Assembly (NCBI GenBank): GCA_947494925.1
Contig: CANLWS010000016.1
Span: 62,001-126,000 of the forward strand
Source of the DNA: an uncultured Alteromonadaceae bacterium
Lineage (GTDB): Bacteria; Pseudomonadota; Gammaproteobacteria; Enterobacterales; Alteromonadaceae
Direction: 5' to 3'
Length of the DNA stretch: 64,000 nt
How positions within the stretch are numbered: the first letter of the stretch is position 1; each line of letters begins with the position of its first letter. Positions 9,861 through 18,569 of the stretch are shown here, one piece after another. The translations under genes were made by a program, and so were the position numbers. The notes under the pieces were generated by a model, which saw nothing but the letters and a program-made list of their open reading frames with translations, was not told the origin of the DNA and did no database searches.

Positions 9861-11348
9861 ATGAGTTCAGATAAACATTACGAAACGGCTCCGCAAGATA
9901 AAATTTCCTTACTACACAAAATTATCTATGGACTCGGCGCATTTGTGAACAATATGCTGGCGGCTGCTATGGGGGGAATGGTGGTCGTTCTTAATCTTGG
10001 TTTGGGAATGAACCCCGCGCTCGTTGGTCTCGTGAGTGCATTGCCAAGACTCACTGATGCCATCACAGACCCACTGATGGGTTATATCTCAGACCATACA
10101 AAATCCAAATGGGGAAGAAGACGGCCGTATATTTTCTTTGGTGCTATCGGGGCAGGCGTGCTGTTTGCGCTGCTATGGCAATTGCCCCGAGGCCAGGACG
10201 AAACCTTCTACTTTTGGTTTTTCCTAGCTGGGTCAATCATCTTTCTCCTTGGTCATACAATGTTTGCAACGCCATGGGTGGCGCTAGGGTACGAATTGAC
10301 GCCTGACTACCATGAACGTACCAGATTGATGGCGGTGCAAAACTCAATGGGTTACGTGGCGTATTTAATTGCCCCTTGGTTTGTCTGGTTTATGAACCTG
10401 GATAGTTTTGACGACATTGTACATGGAGCTGGGTGGTTGGCATTTATCATTGCTATTTTTACCATCTGCGTGGGCATTTTACCTGCACTGTTGTTAAAAG
10501 AACGATTTGTCATACCACCTTCTCAACCCTTGCCTACAGATACTGTGGATACCACGGGAAATACGGTGGGAGCCGCGATTGGTGGTTTTTTTAAAGGCTT
10601 TGCCACGACCTTAAAATTTAAGCCCTTCCTGTTCTTATGCGCAGCGACATTTCTGGTTTTTAACGGTTTTCAACTGGTTGCGTCCTTTCAGATTTATGTG
10701 ATTATTTATTACGTGTTTGCAGGCGATCAATCCATAGGCGCTGAGTATTTCGGCTGGGCAGGCACAATGATGGCAGGGACGACCTTCCTGGTGATCTATT
10801 TCGTTTCCTGGTTATCTACCAAAATTGGCAAAAAACGCGCTTTCTACTGGGCCACAGCAGTTTCGATGATTGGTTATTCATTGAAGTGGTTTTTCTATCA
10901 TCCAGACTATCCCTGGTTGGTACTGGTTCCGGCGCCTTTTATGGCGTTCGGGTTGGGCGCCTTGTTTACTCTGATGGGATCCATGATTGCCGACGTGTGC
11001 GATATGGACGAATTAAATACCTATGAGAGACGGGAAGGTATGTATGGATCAATCTTCTGGTGGGTGGTGAAATTGGGTATGGCTGCCGCACTCGCCGGCG
11101 GTGGATTCTTACTCAACTATACCGGGTTTGATGTGGAGTTGGGTGGCGCACAGTCGGAGCAAACTATTTATCTGATGCGTATTTTCGATGCATTTATTCC
11201 TACTGTTTGCTCTGGTATTGCCATCTGGATGGTTTATTTATTCCCGATTACAGAAGAAAAGGCTCATGAGATTCGACTGGAGTTGGAAAAACGCAGAGGG
11301 AAAGGTGTTTCAGAAGATAAAGCTGAAGGGGAAGCAGAGTATGCTTAG
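9861..11348 (+). CDS. GPH-family (MelB-like) MFS sugar:cation symporter
   Basis: Inner-membrane transporter of 495 residues with about 12 hydrophobic segments. The N-terminal half has the family motif RLTDAITDPLMGYISDHT followed by a GRRRPYIFFG stretch; these Asp residues bind the coupling cation in MelB-type glycoside-pentoside-hexuronide symporters. A long cytoplasmic loop lies between TM6 and TM7 (around residues 215-250), and a charged tail ends the protein. The stop codon overlaps the ATG of the following GH17 gene by 8 bp, so the two are co-translated. With the divergent GH3 gene this suggests uptake of laminarin-derived glucosides. Family placement is firm; the substrate is inferred. 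Confidence 0.9.
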   Translation: MSSDKHYETAPQDKISLLHKIIYGLGAFVNNMLAAAMGGMVVVLNLGLGMNPALVGLVSALPRLTDAITDPLMGYISDHTKSKWGRRRPYIFFGAIGAGVLFALLWQLPRGQDETFYFWFFLAGSIIFLLGHTMFATPWVALGYELTPDYHERTRLMAVQNSMGYVAYLIAPWFVWFMNLDSFDDIVHGAGWLAFIIAIFTICVGILPALLLKERFVIPPSQPLPTDTVDTTGNTVGAAIGGFFKGFATTLKFKPFLFLCAATFLVFNGFQLVASFQIYVIIYYVFAGDQSIGAEYFGWAGTMMAGTTFLVIYFVSWLSTKIGKKRAFYWATAVSMIGYSLKWFFYHPDYPWLVLVPAPFMAFGLGALFTLMGSMIADVCDMDELNTYERREGMYGSIFWWVVKLGMAAALAGGGFLLNYTGFDVELGGAQSEQTIYLMRIFDAFIPTVCSGIAIWMVYLFPITEEKAHEIRLELEKRRGKGVSEDKAEGEAEYA

Positions 11349-12357
11349 CGCGAGAAAGGTCAAACTTTTATTGGCGTCAATGGCGACATGCCTGTTTGCC
11401 GTATCTGCCCTGGCCGAGTACCAGCAATCAAATCAGGATCTACTCGCTGGCGAGGTGATGGCAATAGCCTATTCCGGATTCAGAGAAGGGCAGCACCCTG
11501 ACAGAGGAAACGGCGCGGTCAATCCGTCTGCCCAGGAAATTACAGAAGACCTGAAAATTCTGGTAAATCATGGCTTTGGACTAATCCGATTGTATGACGC
11601 GGGCGAAAATAGTCGCTTAACCCTTTCGTTAATTAAACAGCATAAATTACCTATTAAAGTGTTGCTGGGAATTTGGCTGGACGCCGAGGTGAGCAATCAC
11701 GAAGGATGTCCGTGGCTTGACGAGCCTATTCCTGACTCTAAACTGCAGACAAATAAACTGCGTAATGCTGCTGAGATACAACGTGGTATTGCGTTGGCCA
11801 ATCAATATCCAGATATTGTGGTCTCGGTTAATGTTGGTAACGAAGCGCTGGTTGAATGGAACGACCACATGGTGCCACTGCCAACCGTGATTGACTATGT
11901 GCGTCAGGTGAAAGGTGCAATTGAGCAATCTGTGTCTGTAGCTGACAATTATGAATGGTGGATTAAGGATGGCGCTACTCTGGCAGCTGAAGTGGACTAT
12001 ATAGGTGTTCACACCTATCCCGCTTGGGAAAACAAATCCATCGATGAAGCACTGCCATACACAATAAAAAACATCCAGGATGTTGCAAAAGCATTGCCAG
12101 GTAAACCCATTGCAATACTGGAAGGCGGATGGGCAACTACCGCAAAGGAATTTCCGCAACAGGCAAGTGATACCAATCAGAAGCGTTATTATCAGGAAGT
12201 CAAAAAGTGGGCAGAGGAATCTAATACTACCTTTTTCTTTTTTGAAGCCTTTGACGAGCCGTGGAAGGGTGATCCGGCTAACCTGCAAGGTGCAGAAAAG
12301 CATTGGGGAATTTTTTATGTGGACAGAACACCAAAACTGGTCATGAAAGGCGATTAA
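11341..12357 (+). CDS. Exported GH17 beta-1,3-glucan-active enzyme
   Basis: GH17 family enzyme of 338 residues, acting on beta-1,3-glucan as hydrolase or transglycosylase. I chose the ATG at 11341 because it begins a clear signal peptide (MLSARKVKLLLASMATCLFA, cleavage after SALA near residue 26). The reading frame is open further upstream, but that part lies inside the transporter gene. The fold opens with AIAYSGFREGQHPD. The predicted acid/base is E168 in VNVGNEALVEW and the nucleophile E261 in AILEGGWATT. The C-terminal FFFEAFDEPWKG is typical. Translation is coupled to the transporter. The protein should be periplasmic and would trim oligosaccharides before or during inner-membrane uptake. 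A close cytoplasmic paralogue is encoded at 35954-36919. Confidence 0.9.
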   Translation: MLSARKVKLLLASMATCLFAVSALAEYQQSNQDLLAGEVMAIAYSGFREGQHPDRGNGAVNPSAQEITEDLKILVNHGFGLIRLYDAGENSRLTLSLIKQHKLPIKVLLGIWLDAEVSNHEGCPWLDEPIPDSKLQTNKLRNAAEIQRGIALANQYPDIVVSVNVGNEALVEWNDHMVPLPTVIDYVRQVKGAIEQSVSVADNYEWWIKDGATLAAEVDYIGVHTYPAWENKSIDEALPYTIKNIQDVAKALPGKPIAILEGGWATTAKEFPQQASDTNQKRYYQEVKKWAEESNTTFFFFEAFDEPWKGDPANLQGAEKHWGIFYVDRTPKLVMKGD

Positions 12358-12378
12358 AAAAGACTAGGTGAAACCTGA

Positions 12379-12406
12379 GTGGGGATTGATTAATTTAAAT
12401 CCTCAC
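12379..12406. terminator. Possible convergent terminator hairpin
   Basis: A 9-bp stem (GTGGGGATT at 12379-12387 and AATCCTCAC at 12398-12406, one G-U pair) lies between the GH17 gene and the convergent VOC gene and overlaps the VOC stop codon. It lacks a strong U tract, so it is only a weak candidate. Confidence 0.35.
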
Positions 12407-12782
12407 CAAAGCTCAACAAATGACCATCAGGATCCTGAATGCTGAATTCGCGCATTCCATAGCCTGTTTCATAGACTTTCGACGGAGTAAAACCCGCACT
12501 AACCAGCTGCAGGTGAAGTGACATTACGTCCTCCGGATAGAAATAGAAGACAGTAGGCCATTCGCTGCTATTCTGGGGATCGATTCCTTTTTTCATTGGC
12601 AAATCGCAATTGGATTCGGATAACATCAGCTCGACCTCTCCAGAGCGGATTGTGGCCCACCTGAAACGTTTCACATCATCTTGATCACTGACGGTGTCAA
12701 ATGCCAGCGCACTGCGATAAAAGTCCAGACTTTTTTCAAGGTTACTGACATTTAGCATGGGAATAAGTCGCTTAAGTCCCAT
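12390..12782 (-). CDS. VOC-family (glyoxalase/bleomycin-resistance-like) protein
   Basis: Small single-domain protein of 130 residues of the vicinal oxygen chelate fold. Start chosen at 12782 (MGLKRLIPMLNVSNLEKSLD) because AGGAA sits 7 nt upstream; an in-frame ATG 48 bp further upstream lacks a ribosome site. The beta-alpha-beta pattern is visible (LDFYRSALAFDTVSD, VELMLSE, REFSIQDPDGHLLSFGE). The DPDGHLLSFGE ending is standard and carries the last metal-ligand Glu position. VOC proteins include lyases, dioxygenases and resistance proteins, and nothing here fixes the substrate. It converges with the GH17 gene and is probably unrelated to glucan use. Confidence 0.85.
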   Translation of the reverse strand: MGLKRLIPMLNVSNLEKSLDFYRSALAFDTVSDQDDVKRFRWATIRSGEVELMLSESNCDLPMKKGIDPQNSSEWPTVFYFYPEDVMSLHLQLVSAGFTPSKVYETGYGMREFSIQDPDGHLLSFGEDLN

Positions 12783-12859
12783 CTTGCAATTCCTATTTTG
12801 GTCTAGGTTTAAAGGATTGTTCCGCGTCACACTTATAGATTAGTCGATTATTCAGCATT

Positions 12860-13234
12860 CTAGTTAGCAAATTGTTTATTCAGATATCCAATAATTTCTG
12901 AGGATTCATACATCCAAATATCCTTACCATTTTCTTCAATTCGCAAACAAGGGACCTGGATTTTCCCACCTTTTTCCAACAATTCTTGTCGATAAGGACT
13001 GCCCGTACTCACATTTTTCGTTTCTATCGGCAGGTTAAGTTTATGCAATGCACGCCTTGTCTTGATGCAGAAGGGACAGGAAAAATGTTGATACAGGGAA
13101 TAACTATCAAGTTGCTCCTCTATTTCAGATTGGCGGGCTACATCTCGCTTTATTTTGCTCGGTCGAGTGACAATATCTATCAGCGAAATTAAGGCGCCCA
13201 GCAGGTTTCTAACAACTTTAATAATAAATGACAT
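12860..13234 (-). CDS. Glutaredoxin-like protein with N-terminal hydrophobic helix
   Basis: A 124-residue protein with an N-terminal amphipathic or membrane-anchoring segment (IIKVVRNLLGALISLIDIVT) followed by a glutaredoxin or GST-N type thioredoxin fold. The redox motif is CPFC (in HFSCPFCIKTRRALHKL). The cis-Pro region is QVPCLRI and the glutathione-site ending is YESSEIIGYLNKQF. It probably reduces disulfides or handles glutathione adducts at the membrane or in the cytoplasm. It lies 77 bp upstream of the VOC gene on the same strand and may form a small transcription unit with it. The family is clear; the partner is unknown. Confidence 0.88.
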   Translation of the reverse strand: MSFIIKVVRNLLGALISLIDIVTRPSKIKRDVARQSEIEEQLDSYSLYQHFSCPFCIKTRRALHKLNLPIETKNVSTGSPYRQELLEKGGKIQVPCLRIEENGKDIWMYESSEIIGYLNKQFAN

Positions 13235-13413
13235 AACAACTTTGATAGGTTTATTTAGTAACGGCTATTTGAAAGGACAGGGATTCTAGCAGAAAGGTTT
13301 CGCAAGAACTGTTTTTACCTTAAAAAATTTATTGGCGCTCAAAGACCCGCGTTAGTCACGGGTCTATGCGTCTCCCTTTTAATGCTTTGAATTTTTAGCA
13401 TTTATTAATGTGT

Positions 13414-14982
13414 TTAGATTTTTTGTAGACCAAATTCGCGTATTTTTTTGATCAACTCTCTGTTTGTGGGTAATCCCGCCAACAGTTTTTGCGTAATCTG
13501 GGCATTCTTCTGAAAGCTTGCATGGGCTAACTCCGCATTTTCAGACGTTCGTCGGGTAGGGCGCCTCTTAGTTTCAAAGCCCATGCCATACAATACATAT
13601 TGATAACTTGCTGAGGGAAATACTTCATCTACCTGGGTAAAGTCTTTTTGCCATGGTGGCTGATAACGCCACAATGTCAGCAAATCCGATAACTCTGAAG
13701 GAATACTTTGTGGATCGCAGTTATCGATCCAGTACTGACTGTCTGTGCGCTTCGTCAGTACGTAGTGAAGTTTTAAAAAATCGATGATCCTGTCCCAGTA
13801 ATAATGAAACTTGTCATTAAACCGTTTTGCTACAATATCCATAACTTCGCGGGATGCAGGCATTTGTTCACTGATCATAGCCGCAGACAATTCCACCAGA
13901 ACCAGAGCTGACGCCTCCAATGGTTCCAAAAATCCAGCGGACAAACCAACAGCTACACAATTCTGGTGCCAGAATATCTGCCTATGACCCGGCTCAATGG
14001 AAATTTTACGCAGATCAAGTTGATCAGCTTTTTCCCCGATTGAAGCACGAATATAATCTCTTAGTTCCTGCTCGGCTTTTTCGTCTGAGGTATGTGCGCT
14101 GGAATAAACATGTCCGACCCCTCGTCTGGATGGCAACCCAATGTCCCAAATCCAGCCGTTGGATTGACCGGTAGAAATGGTGTGGGATGCGATAGGGCTC
14201 TCAGCTGATTCGTATGGAACATGCGCAGCCAAGGCCGCGTCATTAAACAAGATATGCTTCTTGCTGACGAATGGGATCTGATAGTGCTTGCCTAGCAACA
14301 AAGAATTAAAGCCAGTACAGTCAATAAATAGGTCAGCCTGCAGTTCACCGTTTAATTTGGTGCTTAATGACCTAATATCACCGTTTTCAGCCCCATTAAC
14401 CTTAGTAACATGATCAAGAATATGGGTAACACCGAGTTTTTTAATGCAGTGGTTTTGTAAAAAAACCGAGAACTTTCCGGCATCCAAGTGATAAGCATAG
14501 TTGGCCACATGGGCATATTCCGGTGTGGTATTTTGTTTTGGCGCAAGACCTCGTTCACATAAATGGCCTTGAAAGCAAACTGCGTCGGCAAAAGAGATCG
14601 GACGTTTGACAGATTCTTCCTGCCAAAAAGGAACAAGGTTGATCTGGTCAAATCCTTGTGGCAATACCAGCGGATGATAGTAGGCGTCATCTCTGTCACC
14701 CGTAACCCATCTGGCAAATTTAGCACCTTGTTTGAAAGTGGCGTCACATTCCCGTATAAAATCCGTCTCCGCTATCCCCATTTTTTTAAGAGTGGAGCGC
14801 ATGGTAGGCCAGGTTCCTTCACCTACACCTATGGGTTTTACATCCGGCGACTCTACTAAGGTAACTTTTACACCAGATTTTGAGTTTGCCATGTGTTCGG
14901 CCGCGATAACACCTGCCGTCATCCATCCAGCTGAGCCGCCTCCCACAATAACAATATTGCGTATATCATTACTCACTAACAT
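13414..14982 (-). CDS. Tryptophan-halogenase-like flavoprotein A
   Basis: Member of the flavin-dependent tryptophan-halogenase family (522 aa). An AGGAG ribosome site precedes the ATG. The FAD motif is GGGSAGWM near residue 15. The lysine of the active-site tunnel is K84 (in ATFKQGAKFARW) and the catalytic glutamate position is E356 (in EPLEAS), where classical enzymes have PLEST. The halogenase signature WxWxIP is altered to WIWDIG with Pro missing. It belongs with paralogue B (24964-26520, WIWDIS and LEAT) in one subgroup. It lies downstream of the GH16 laminarinase and DUF6445 genes on the same strand. A halogenated product is not implied by context; modification of a protein, glycan or receptor is an open alternative. 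Confidence 0.88.
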   Translation of the reverse strand: MLVSNDIRNIVIVGGGSAGWMTAGVIAAEHMANSKSGVKVTLVESPDVKPIGVGEGTWPTMRSTLKKMGIAETDFIRECDATFKQGAKFARWVTGDRDDAYYHPLVLPQGFDQINLVPFWQEESVKRPISFADAVCFQGHLCERGLAPKQNTTPEYAHVANYAYHLDAGKFSVFLQNHCIKKLGVTHILDHVTKVNGAENGDIRSLSTKLNGELQADLFIDCTGFNSLLLGKHYQIPFVSKKHILFNDAALAAHVPYESAESPIASHTISTGQSNGWIWDIGLPSRRGVGHVYSSAHTSDEKAEQELRDYIRASIGEKADQLDLRKISIEPGHRQIFWHQNCVAVGLSAGFLEPLEASALVLVELSAAMISEQMPASREVMDIVAKRFNDKFHYYWDRIIDFLKLHYVLTKRTDSQYWIDNCDPQSIPSELSDLLTLWRYQPPWQKDFTQVDEVFPSASYQYVLYGMGFETKRRPTRRTSENAELAHASFQKNAQITQKLLAGLPTNRELIKKIREFGLQKI

Positions 14983-15155
14983 TGTTCTCCTGAGAAAAAG
15001 AGTAGCCGATGGAAGCTTAACAAAAAGCCGTTCAGTAAGTGGCTTTTTTCATAGCGATATTAACCAAAAAAATAGCATTGAATACTGCGCCGAAATCGGA
15101 ATCACTAAACATGTTCCGAACAGCGAATTCAGTACCAACTGGGCATGACCAATAA

Positions 15156-15187
15156 AAAAAGCCCCGAATATAAATTAGGGGCTTTTT
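15156..15187. terminator. Rho-independent terminator after the GH16 laminarinase gene
   Basis: AAAAAGCCCC at 15156-15165 pairs with GGGGCTTTTT at 15178-15187 across a 12-nt loop. On the minus strand it follows the laminarinase stop codon by about 50 nt and separates it from halogenase gene A. A poly-U run is present on both strands, so it could also act on plus-strand transcripts. Confidence 0.85.
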
Positions 15188-15239
15188 GCAGTCTAACAGA
15201 TGAGGGAGCTTGAAGGCTCAAATCACCTAACGTTTTGCT

Positions 15240-18200
15240 TTATTGTTTTTCCATGATGAAGCGCCACCAGACATCAGTACCAGCTTCGATGTCAACTGTC
15301 ATACGAGTGTTGTCGGCATTAAATTCAACCATGTAAACGGTTGTACCTGTTGCTGAACCGCCGTTGCCGATTTCACCGTTGTTTACTGCTTTAGGAATAC
15401 CAACATATCCACCCAGACCGTTAATGGTTAAGATGCCATTATCCATATCCAGATCCCAACTGTACTCGCTATTCCCATCGTGTGGCGCTACAGGTGCACC
15501 ACATTCTTCACCAGCAACACCCTGCCAGGCCTCCAGCCAGGTATCATCACCCAGTATATTGTCGAATGTACCATCTTCCATGAACACATAGTCGTCATCA
15601 TAGAAGCAAGCACGGGTAGCGACACCGGCATCATCGATAGCCCACCAGCTGATATCACCCATTGCAGGACCTACACCTAGCGAGGCAGCTTCTGGTGCTA
15701 CTCTCCAGGTACCGACAACAGGGTTGACTTCTACCACAGGTGGCTGAACAGTTTTAATCATTCTGTATCTCCACCAGACATCAGTCCCTGCTTCAACATC
15801 AATAATAACTGTATTGTCATTTTCCCAGGTTACAACGTAGGTAACATTAGGTGGGACAGGTACGCCAGGTAATTCACCTGCATTGACGGCTTTAGGAATT
15901 CCCATGTATCCACCTAATCCATCGATGAGGAGTGTACCAGTGTCTTCTGTATCTTCAGTGTAGGTCCAGGTGTAGTCACTTGCACCATCGTGCGGAGCAA
16001 CGGGTGCGCCACACTCTTCACCGTCAACACCTTGCCATGCTTCTAACCATGTATCATCACCCAGGACGTTGTCGAATGTGCCGTCACGGTCAAATACATA
16101 TTCATCATTGAAGAAACATGCACGTGCAGTGACACCTGCATCGTCAATAGACCACCAGGAAATATCACCTTGAGCCGGGCCAACACCTAAGGCTCCTGCA
16201 ACCGGTTCAACCTGCCATGTACCGGCAAATGTGCGCTCTGGAGCAGGACCCGGATCACCAAAGCTTTCCAGTTTCTGCATGACGACTCGCCACCAGACAC
16301 CTGCACCCGATTCGATGGTGACAATCATACGGTCATTGCCCACTTCTTCAATGTTGTAAGTAACATTTGGTGGTGTTGGCACGGCAGGAAGTTCACCCGC
16401 GTTAACCGCTTTTGGAATACCTACATATGAACCGAAGCCGTCAATTGTTAAGGTTCCACCATCATAGTTCCACGTGCCAGCGGCCATGCCATCATGGGGC
16501 GAAACAGGTGCTCCACAGGCTTCAGCATTGCCACTTTGCCACTCTTCGATCCAGGTATCATCGCCAAGGATGTTCTCGAATGAACCATCTTCGTTGAACA
16601 CATAGGTATCGTCATAGAAACAAGAACGGTCAGAAACACCTTGGTCATCAATAGCGAACCAAGAAATATCACCTTCAACCGGCCCCACACCTAACGAGCC
16701 TGCTTCAGGCGCAACAGCCCAAATGCCCGCCATTGCAAACGGACCTTCAATCGGTGGTGCTGGTGGCACAGGCGCGACAATACCGCAGCTACCCGGACTT
16801 CCACAAGACAGCGTGATATTGTCAATCAGTACGTTCGCCGCACCCGTTGGTTCGAACACAAACATGCTTTGGATGCTGCTGGTATCAAGCGGCATAAAGC
16901 CGTCACCGCGGAAGGCAATCAAGTCGTTCACCTTAACGCTAACAGTCGTCCAAGTGCCGCGCTCAAAGCTATCAGCAGCTAATGCGACTTGGCCAAGTGC
17001 AGGGAAACCACTGTCCATCTTGACTAAGAAGGAACTCTCAGCTTCTGCGCTATTCACTAAAATGTCAAAGCGTAACTCACCAGCATGTAATTCAAGGAAG
17101 CTCGGGTTATTACCCATACCGAACAGTTCAATCGGCTCCACAACAGGGTTAATAGAGATGTTACCGCTGTTTGTGGTTATCACTTCAATCACGTTGCCGC
17201 GGTCACCGCCGTCAACTTCTGCGAATGTCAGCGCGCCATCGTTATCCCAGAATGAGTTTAGCGCTAGTGCACGTTCAAATACTTCGCCAACTATAGTCCA
17301 GGTATAAGTAGCAGGTTCATCGATGTAGATGTCGAATGATTCTTGACCTGGGCGAAGTCGATCAGGCGTATCCAGGTCAGCATTAACATTTGAATTACAC
17401 CCCTTACCATCTGCTCTGTCATATGCACACTTAAATACACGGACATATTCAACTTCCATTTCACCAGGCAAGGACGCGTCATCAACCGAGTTCCCGGTTA
17501 GATTTCCGCCGACCGCCAAGTTCAAGATTAAATAGAAATCTGTATTAAATGGCGCACCATCAACAGCTAACTTATATCCTTGGTCGGTGTCGTCATAAAA
17601 ATAGGAATAATAACTTTCCGAAGTAATGGTTTTAAAATGAATGTCATTTACAAAAAAACGTATTTCATTTTGTTCCCATTCGACTGCATACTCATTGAAT
17701 TCTGTCGCATCAATGCCGGCAGGTTGTGCCTCAGAAATAGACTGTTGCAGTGGCCAAGGAAAACCGTGAAAAATTGTAGAACCTAAAAACTCAGCATCAG
17801 GCACACCAGGGTTGGCAGCTTCCATTATATCAATCTCACCTGTCGCGGCCCAGCCATCTGAACCATAAGGTGAATTGCTTGAAAGCATCCAAAAAGCGCT
17901 CCATAAGCCTTGACCCGCTGTTGTCTTCAAAGAAGCTTCAACACGGCCATAGGTGAAATCCAGCTTTCCAAGTGTCGTGATCCGAGAGGATGTGTAGGGG
18001 AAGCCGTCTTGGACAGATTCGGTGCGGGCAGTAATCTTGAGCGTGCCATCAGAAACTGATGTATTCTGATCCGTGTACCATTGTTGCTCGTTATTACCCC
18101 ACCGGTCTAGTCCTCTGTCAGAACCATCACCTAAATCGTAACCCCATCTAGCTAAGTCGAGTGTGTCGCCATCAAACTCATCGCTCCACACCATTTCCCA

Positions 18201-18344
18201 CTCTTCAGCGGGGGCGGGTGTAAAAGGTGCAGTAATAGGTGAGTCCTTGGTGTCACCAACTTTATCGCCCCCACAGGCTGATATAAAAGCCCCTGTGATA
18301 GCGACCAGTAACACGTGCTTGAGTGTTCGTCTACGGTCAGTCAT
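15240..18344 (-). CDS. GH16 laminarinase lipoprotein with three C-terminal repeat domains
   Basis: Surface- or periplasm-anchored endo-beta-1,3-glucanase of 1034 residues. Start set at 18344, with GAGG seven bases upstream; it begins a lipoprotein signal ending in FISAC, with the lipidated Cys near residue 24. The GH16 domain (about 45-310) starts WEMVWSDEFDGDTLD and has the catalytic ExDxxE motif in GEIDIMEAA (E170, D172, E175). A middle region (about 320-530) resembles a beta-sandwich carbohydrate-binding module. Three related domains of about 165 residues follow (see repeat feature). It belongs to a minus-strand set with DUF6445 upstream and ends at a strong terminator. It should cut laminarin to oligosaccharides for the nearby receptor. 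The GH16 call is firm; the module boundaries are approximate. Confidence 0.93.
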   Translation of the reverse strand: MTDRRRTLKHVLLVAITGAFISACGGDKVGDTKDSPITAPFTPAPAEEWEMVWSDEFDGDTLDLARWGYDLGDGSDRGLDRWGNNEQQWYTDQNTSVSDGTLKITARTESVQDGFPYTSSRITTLGKLDFTYGRVEASLKTTAGQGLWSAFWMLSSNSPYGSDGWAATGEIDIMEAANPGVPDAEFLGSTIFHGFPWPLQQSISEAQPAGIDATEFNEYAVEWEQNEIRFFVNDIHFKTITSESYYSYFYDDTDQGYKLAVDGAPFNTDFYLILNLAVGGNLTGNSVDDASLPGEMEVEYVRVFKCAYDRADGKGCNSNVNADLDTPDRLRPGQESFDIYIDEPATYTWTIVGEVFERALALNSFWDNDGALTFAEVDGGDRGNVIEVITTNSGNISINPVVEPIELFGMGNNPSFLELHAGELRFDILVNSAEAESSFLVKMDSGFPALGQVALAADSFERGTWTTVSVKVNDLIAFRGDGFMPLDTSSIQSMFVFEPTGAANVLIDNITLSCGSPGSCGIVAPVPPAPPIEGPFAMAGIWAVAPEAGSLGVGPVEGDISWFAIDDQGVSDRSCFYDDTYVFNEDGSFENILGDDTWIEEWQSGNAEACGAPVSPHDGMAAGTWNYDGGTLTIDGFGSYVGIPKAVNAGELPAVPTPPNVTYNIEEVGNDRMIVTIESGAGVWWRVVMQKLESFGDPGPAPERTFAGTWQVEPVAGALGVGPAQGDISWWSIDDAGVTARACFFNDEYVFDRDGTFDNVLGDDTWLEAWQGVDGEECGAPVAPHDGASDYTWTYTEDTEDTGTLLIDGLGGYMGIPKAVNAGELPGVPVPPNVTYVVTWENDNTVIIDVEAGTDVWWRYRMIKTVQPPVVEVNPVVGTWRVAPEAASLGVGPAMGDISWWAIDDAGVATRACFYDDDYVFMEDGTFDNILGDDTWLEAWQGVAGEECGAPVAPHDGNSEYSWDLDMDNGILTINGLGGYVGIPKAVNNGEIGNGGSATGTTVYMVEFNADNTRMTVDIEAGTDVWWRFIMEKQ
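15243..16733 (-). repeat. Three tandem ~165-residue domains in the laminarinase
   Basis: Three in-frame copies begin near 16733, 16228 and 15723, a spacing of about 505 bp. Each opens with GxWxVxP, then LGVGPxxGDISW, then CGAPVxPHDG and GIPKAVNxGE, and ends with VWWR near its C-terminus. The first copy is more divergent from the other two. They are probably glycan-binding or surface-attachment modules made by internal duplication. Confidence 0.85.
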
Positions 18345-18569
18345 TTTTATCCTCGTTTCCGATTTTTGTGCGTGCAACAAAAAGTAAAGATATTGTTAAT
18401 GATGCAATATATGGGGATGTAATTTAATTGTTAATACCTGAATCCCTCATTTGCGGTCAAAGGGGACTGGCCTGCTGTGAAGCGGACTGGATAATCCAAT
18501 CCACCATGAGACAGGAGCAATATTTGATGAAATTGCTCAATCAATTCAGGTTTTTTTAACGAACAGATC

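Noticed and set aside
11188-11340. N-terminal extension of the exported GH17
   Set aside because: The extra 51 residues lie in the transporter gene in another frame, and the signal peptide begins exactly at ATG 11341.
13344-13364. GACCCG/CGGGTC hairpin as terminator of halogenase A
   Set aside because: A 6-bp stem is present, but there is no U tract on the minus strand immediately after it, so termination is not supported.
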